Below are positions 58,853-64,000 of a stretch of 64,000 nucleotides of DNA, one piece after another. The DNA comes from Nicotiana tabacum (taxonomy: Eukaryota; Streptophyta; Magnoliopsida; Solanales; Solanaceae): NCBI RefSeq assembly GCF_000715075.1, contig NC_134085.1, positions 153,912,178-153,976,177 on the forward strand, given 5' to 3'. Position numbers and translations under genes: made by a program. Each line of letters opens with the position of its first letter. Within the stretch, counting starts at the first letter, position 1. The notes beneath the pieces were generated by a model that saw only the letters and a program-made list of their open reading frames with translations, was not told the DNA's origin and did no database searches.

Positions 58853-61027
58853 TCACAGCACAACCAAAGAGTATCAAAACACCACCACTGCTATATTTTT
58901 AAGTCACAACTTTTCAATTGATATCAGATACATTACTATGAACAAAGAGAACTTCGAGTGATGTCAACTCTAAAGTAGTACTGTATTGCTTTACATTGGT
59001 TTGTAACAGCAGTTTGTTCATTTTCAGAATCTAGTTCTTACGTACTAGCAGTTGAAGAACAATAGTTGAACATTCCCATCTGAAGGAAGAAAATTTAAGG
59101 TCTTTGCGTGATGTCTGAAATTTTGATGAAAAATAAGAAGCGTGGAAGAAATTGGATTTAGCTGTTGGCTGATTATTTTCAGAAATTTGTAGTTGGAAAC
59201 TTATCAGCTCTCTGTAGTTGCCAATATATTAGCACGAAATATCTACTCTTGTTTGATTGTTTTTTAGATATCCATTGAATTCCAATGGAAATTGCATTTG
59301 AAAAATAGCTGTATTGTTGTAGTGTTGATTAGAAGTGAAAAAGACGAAATTTGCTAATCATTTCTGGTAAGTGATCAGATGGTTTAGGCACAGCTATCAC
59401 ATGCGTAAAACCCAATTTTCTTGATATATTTGTCAAAGTAACGATAGAACTAAAAGCATGAGTGGGTACAAGAAGTTGGCTTGTTTGAAAAAGCAAAAGA
59501 ACAAGTAAAAAAGATCAAGATATAAGAGTTACTACAAATATTTGAAAGAGGAGCAGTCCAACTGCTCAAGCCAAAGAAAAGATGCGTCTCAAAAACTTGT
59601 TTGATATGTATCAACTCGTGAATTAAGAGATCGCGCTGAGTCAGAAAATCAAAAGAGTCCTAATGAAAAACGTCATTAACGTGTATTGCAAGTTCAATTG
59701 AATAATTATCAACACGTTAACCCCATACTGAACATTTAGACGCAGTACAGACTGCAATTGCGGCACGACTTGTGAGATATAGTAGTTGTTGTTTTACATC
59801 CCTTTTCCATCCCCACTGTCTTTGTTTTTTTGAGAAAAAATGACATTATATAGCCGCTCTCAAAACAATAGCTGAAAAATGTATATTTTTTGGATATATT
59901 TTGTATATATATATATTATATACAAAAATTATACAAATTTTATACACTTTTTTGGCTACCAAATATAAATAGTTTCTGGCGAGGGCTAAAAGTGAAAAAA
60001 CCTCTTTTAACAACTTGGTCTATATGTAGCTTTGAATATGAGATTCTGGAGATTTTTTTTAACTTCTTGTTCGAAATTGATGTTTACTTTGCATTATTTT
60101 CTAGCATCCTTTTGGTCTGTGTTATTTAACTTCTAACTATAACCCCACAACTCTGTTTCTGATGGCAGTAAGCATGTTTTCCTTGAGATAGTATCACGAT
60201 ACATATCATACGTTTAATCATCATTTCATTCAATCACAGAGCAGCAGCAGTAGAAAAATGGAAAACTGATCTCTAACTGCACATTAACTCCACTAAAGTC
60301 TGAATGCAAGTCTTTAATTGCGAATTCCCCACTCTCAATTTGCAGTTACCATCTAGAAGTAAAAGTGTGTGTTTTTCAACATGTTATACATACGAAAAAA
60401 ATGTTCGTCATAACATTTTTGAAGAAAGAGCATCCAAAGAATTAGAACACAATGAAGCACCCATACCTCTTTCATTGCAAAATTGGATGTAACTATCATT
60501 TTCTGTGGTGGATAACTAAAGTGGGGGTGCTGGTGCAGAATTGAACAACAAAACTTCCATATCATTATTTTAGTGCTTGGCAAGTTTATGTAAGATTTTG
60601 TTTATCAAAGTTTGGAGATCACTATGACTCTTTAATTTTCAGTCGATAAAAGCTTCCAAAAAGTACATATATGTACAACTCCTGCAGTTAGTGAATTTCA
60701 ACACTTTGTTTATACATATAATCTTCATGCTGATTCGACTACAAAGGAAATCATAAATAGGAGTTAAACAATAGGAGTTAAACAATCAAGAATTGTATAT
60801 AGACATTGAAGCTGTATATGAATATATATGTACACTTTCACAAAGTTTTCTTTGAATTATATATACAAATAAAAATTACCCCGAGCTTTGTCCTCTTGGT
60901 CAAAAAGCTGATTTGCTTGAAGCACCTGAATATATAATTTGCAGATCAACCAGTCGGAAAATCCGCCCAGTAATCATCAGCTGGACGACAAGCATTAAAA
61001 TTTCGGTCTTGGTTAACTCTTTCCAAC
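58853..61027. other. Intergenic: BolA 3' flank and helicase 3' UTR
   Basis: AT-rich with no credible gene. It begins with the likely BolA 3' UTR and ends with the likely 3' UTR of the helicase. The two genes are convergent. An AT dinucleotide run lies at about 59905-59935. Confidence 0.5.
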
Positions 61028-62806
61028 TTAACTGGCAGTAGGCAACATTGGATCCATACCAAGGCCAAATTCCCAAAAGCTACCAGGTTCGACATGTTTT
61101 ACTTTGCCAAAGTATCTAATATGACGAAGCAGCCTCGCCAAATATGTGTTGTGACATATAGTTGAACTGTCACAGACAACTGCTACATGCTTTCTTGCCC
61201 TTGTTATGGCAACATTCATTCGCCTGCTGTCTCCCAAAAAGCCAACAGCTCCTAGATTGTTTGAACGAACCTGGATTATCAAAGCAACATTATATAAGCG
61301 TGCACTTACATGCTCTCTTTCTCAATATTTGAACAACATATATTGAAGTGCATAACGTAGCTTGATCTAGTTTTGAAACAGATAAGCTGTGCTAAGGTTG
61401 AAGGTACTTGCCATTGTCAAATGCATTCGGCGAAAGAACCAAATAGTAAAACGTAGCCACCTATATAGGCTCAACTTCATGACTATATAAGAAAAATTCA
61501 AAGGTCTAAATAAGAATTATGTAAACATTTTTCCAATATGTGAAGTTATCCATGGAGAAATAAGAAGCCCAAAACCCCTTAGAGTGTAATCATAACTACA
61601 ATCGTAGCGGAAAAAGATGGTCTTCCCAACTCACGAACTAATACAAGGTAATGGAGACTATTTAGCACACTGAGTAAACTACCTCTGTACTTGATAGAAA
61701 CTTGAAACTTGTATAAATTTTCCAGATTGATTTCCTCCTTCCCTGCTAAAAGTTGCTGTTTGGGGAATGGCTTAAACTACTTAATCAAGGATATGAAACT
61801 GAAACACATAGTCATCCCCATCCAAATAACTTAGCATATAGTACTGAGCATTCAATCAGAAATTACTGTATTTTACTAATCATCAGAGGATACCACAAAA
61901 TTTCCCCCAGGACACTTCGAAACCAGGCCTCCAAGATTTACCCAAAAAAAAAATGCTTCAGGAAGTTTAATTAATTAAAATGGTCCTTATAAGGCAGAGA
62001 TTAGAATGAAATAAAAGGACAATCCACAGAAGCATGTAAACATGTAACACATGAGTAGAGTGACAGCTTACCATGGATATAATCACAGCATCTGCTTCAC
62101 GGCCTTGAAAGCTATCAATGGTTGCAACCTCAACGCCAGTGGCCATTGGAAGCTCATCGACTTTGTCTCTAAGAAGTTGCACTTGAGCGACATAAGGAGA
62201 CTGCACTGCAATTGCTGCAGGGGGAACACCTGTACAAGATAATTTAAGATAACTGATACTACTTCTTTGGCTAGTCAATACTAATTTATGATATATGAAG
62301 AAACAAAGGAGGAATTTAGAAAGTATGAGCATATTCTCCAAGTGTAAATAAAAAACTTTTCTCTCATCTCAGACGTAAAAGATGCATTCATAAGCTATAA
62401 TAAGAGAATACAAAGTTGTCATCAGTCCTGCTATCTCACCTAAGCTAGGTATTTTGGTGGATGGATAGGATATATAACAAGATATTTGATAATTGAATTC
62501 AATGAATCTGTATGTTGTCCAGTCGCTTGAGCCACAGAAACACTTATCATGCAAGTTTTGTTTATGAATACTTTCTGGGAAATTAAAGGATCTACAATTA
62601 TTATTTGCAGAGAAAACTAATAGTAAAGAACATGTACCAGAATAAATTAAACTGAAGACGTGTTGAACAACGATATCTGCTTCGCCTTCATTGAAAAAGG
62701 AGCCAGTGCCAGCAGGGTCCAGATGCTCTTCACAACCAACTGACAAGCTTCCATAAGGCATTCTCGTATCAAGCAGTAGCAGCGGACACTGTGTAACCCA
62801 TGTGGG
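61028..62806 (-). CDS. Superfamily 1 helicase (IGHMBP2/UPF1-like), C-terminal exons
   Basis: Three coding exons at 62806-62638, 62229-62072 and 61270-61028 (189 residues plus stop). GT-AG introns and phases 0/1/0 agree. The conserved C-terminal half of the helicase motor is present: PLLLLDTRMPYGSLSVGCEE, DPAGTGSFFNEGEADIVVQH, then motif V VATIDSFQGREADAVIISM and motif VI RRMNVAITRARKHVAVVCD, with the arginine finger. It ends at GLGMDPMLPTAS. ATP-dependent unwinding of DNA or RNA is inferred from the family. The Walker A and B motifs should lie on upstream exons to the right of 62806, which I do not see before the window edge. It resembles the Arabidopsis helicase At5g35970, the neighbour of YAK1 (from memory). 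Confidence 0.87.
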
Positions 62807-62974
62807 CTGCATGCAGAAATTACAAGAATTAAAATCATCAATGGAATGCATTATATAACCATTTACTTATTGGTCAAACAATATGCTAAAGTTTCAAACA
62901 AGCAATAACCCTGCCTAATGTTTTAATGCAGTGCCAAGAACAACCAAATGGTAACTCCACAATAAAGTATTCAA

Positions 62975-63442
62975 CAGCACCTTTATTTCTGAACATAATA
63001 TGTATTGCATGCTAAAATCAGTAAACAAATGTTAGGGAGAGAGGTTCAAATTTAAAGATATTAAGGAATATGCAGAAAGACATTATTGGTGTTAAGGAGT
63101 TTAGGCCAAAATATTATTGAATGGTTTAAACTATTAGATTAGGTAGTTCACATAATTCCATGATATCAAAGAGGTTAAGTCTCACAGCCACCACAAGAAA
63201 AAGAATATCAGCACCTTTATTTCTGAACATAATATGTATTGCATGCTAAAATCAGTAAACAAATGTTAGGGAGAGAGGTTCAAATTTAAAGATATTAAGG
63301 AATATGCAGAAAGACATTATTGGTGTTAAGGAGTTTAGGCCAAAATATTATTGAATGGTTTAAACTATTAGATTAGGTAGTTCACATAATTCCATGATAT
63401 CAAAGAGGTTAAGTCTCACAGCCACCACAAGAAAAAGAATAT
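62975..63442. repeat. Perfect 234-bp tandem duplication in the helicase intron
   Basis: CAGCACCTTTATTTCTGAAC...CACAAGAAAAAGAATAT occurs at 62975-63208 and again at 63209-63442. No difference was seen by eye over the whole unit. Confidence 0.93.
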
Positions 63443-63522
63443 CTACACCTCTAGGCTCTATCCCAAGCTAGTGGCTCACAGATCTACACCTCTAGGCTCT
63501 ATCCCAAGCTAGTGTCTCACAG
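63441..63522. repeat. 41-bp tandem duplication next to the 234-bp one
   Basis: ATCTACACCTCTAGGCTCTA... occurs at 63441-63481 and 63482-63522, with one difference (GTGGCTC versus GTGTCTC). Confidence 0.9.
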
Positions 63523-64000
63523 CCAGTCAGCCACACATTTACAAAATAGACATGCTTGGCCCGGAAAAAAAAAAAGAACTGGGCTCGCACATTAGCGATG
63601 ATGTTGCAGATTTTAGATAAATAATCCTCTCTAACTATTGGAAAGTAAGATGAATTGGTTCACATGGTTAACAGTATGAAGCATTGTAATCTTAAGTTTA
63701 GAGTTCTATGTATCTATTCTTTCATATGCAGGTTGAAATTATCATTGTCCTTGAAATTAGGCATAAAGTAGAATTAGTGACCTTTACTTCAAAAAGTGTC
63801 TAGGTCCATATAAAATTTCATAAAATCACATAATTCGAAAAGGTAAATTCCTACTGAAAAGTCATCCTATTTGAACATTGCCAACGGCACAGATATTCTG
63901 CACTATATATTAACCTCTACACCTATGCTTTCCTATTTAACATTTGACGTGCATGAAGAAATTCATGAAAAGCCATTAAGTTTTACATTACAGAAATGAC

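Larger units (their letters stand above)
62807..64000 (-). other. Helicase intron (upstream of the visible exons)
   Basis: No further coding exon is recognisable. The stretch is AT-rich and carries tandem duplications, so it is read as a long intron running out of the window. Confidence 0.5.

Overview
This is nuclear DNA from a flowering plant, most likely a Solanaceae species and plausibly Nicotiana. The evidence is intron-split genes with GT-AG junctions, AT-rich intergenic DNA, and repeat families typical of Solanaceae: an Ogre/Tat-type LTR, a Sirevirus, an Athila-like fragment, a Tekay/Del-type chromovirus, tRNA-derived SINEs, an RTE LINE ending in (TTG)n, and several MITE families. There is no bacterial-style operon, CRISPR array or tRNA/rRNA gene that I can support. 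The species name is an inference.

Positions 1-22,582 are a nest of retrotransposons. In order: the end of a long Ogre/Tat-like LTR (to 2425); a minus-strand Sirevirus (copia), 2426-14648, with both LTRs cut short and a 2,992-bp solo LTR inserted in its reverse transcriptase; an Athila-like pol fragment (14649-15799, plus strand); a truncated minus-strand Tekay-like element with gag and one LTR (15800-19831); and the 3' half of a second copia element with its 3' LTR (19832-22582, plus strand). All coding parts carry stops or frameshifts. Positions 22,583-25,900 are AT-rich intergenic DNA with several MITEs.

The genic part, 25.9-64 kb, holds five genes whose exons I resolved by hand: a folate-biopterin transporter family protein (+, 25945-27773, 460 aa); plastid RNA polymerase sigma factor SIG1 (-, 29049-33757, 9 coding exons, 508 aa); the DYRK-family kinase YAK1 (-, 36552-53410, 18 exons, 946 aa, with two LINE fragments in its 5-kb first intron); a BolA4-like organellar protein (+, 55987-58852, 3 exons, 156 aa); and the C-terminal exons of a superfamily 1 (IGHMBP2/UPF1-like) DNA/RNA helicase (-, 61028-62806, continuing out of the window). 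In every multi-exon gene the coding lengths sum to a whole number of codons.

The genes do not form one pathway. Three have plastid links: SIG1 (plastid transcription), the folate/pterin transporter family (members known in plastids) and the BolA-like protein (organellar Fe-S/redox biology). From memory, SIG1 and a folate-biopterin transporter are close neighbours in Arabidopsis (At1g64860/At1g64890), as are YAK1 and this helicase (At5g35980/At5g35970), so the segment may carry two conserved gene pairs joined together. I found no clear sign of an undescribed biological system. The most checkable novelties are element-level: a solo LTR with perfect target duplications, a 13-bp-TSD LINE insertion, a hAT-type MITE with an 8-bp TSD, a perfect 234-bp tandem duplication in a helicase intron, a plastid rpl2-like fragment in the BolA intron, and a GC-AG intron in YAK1.
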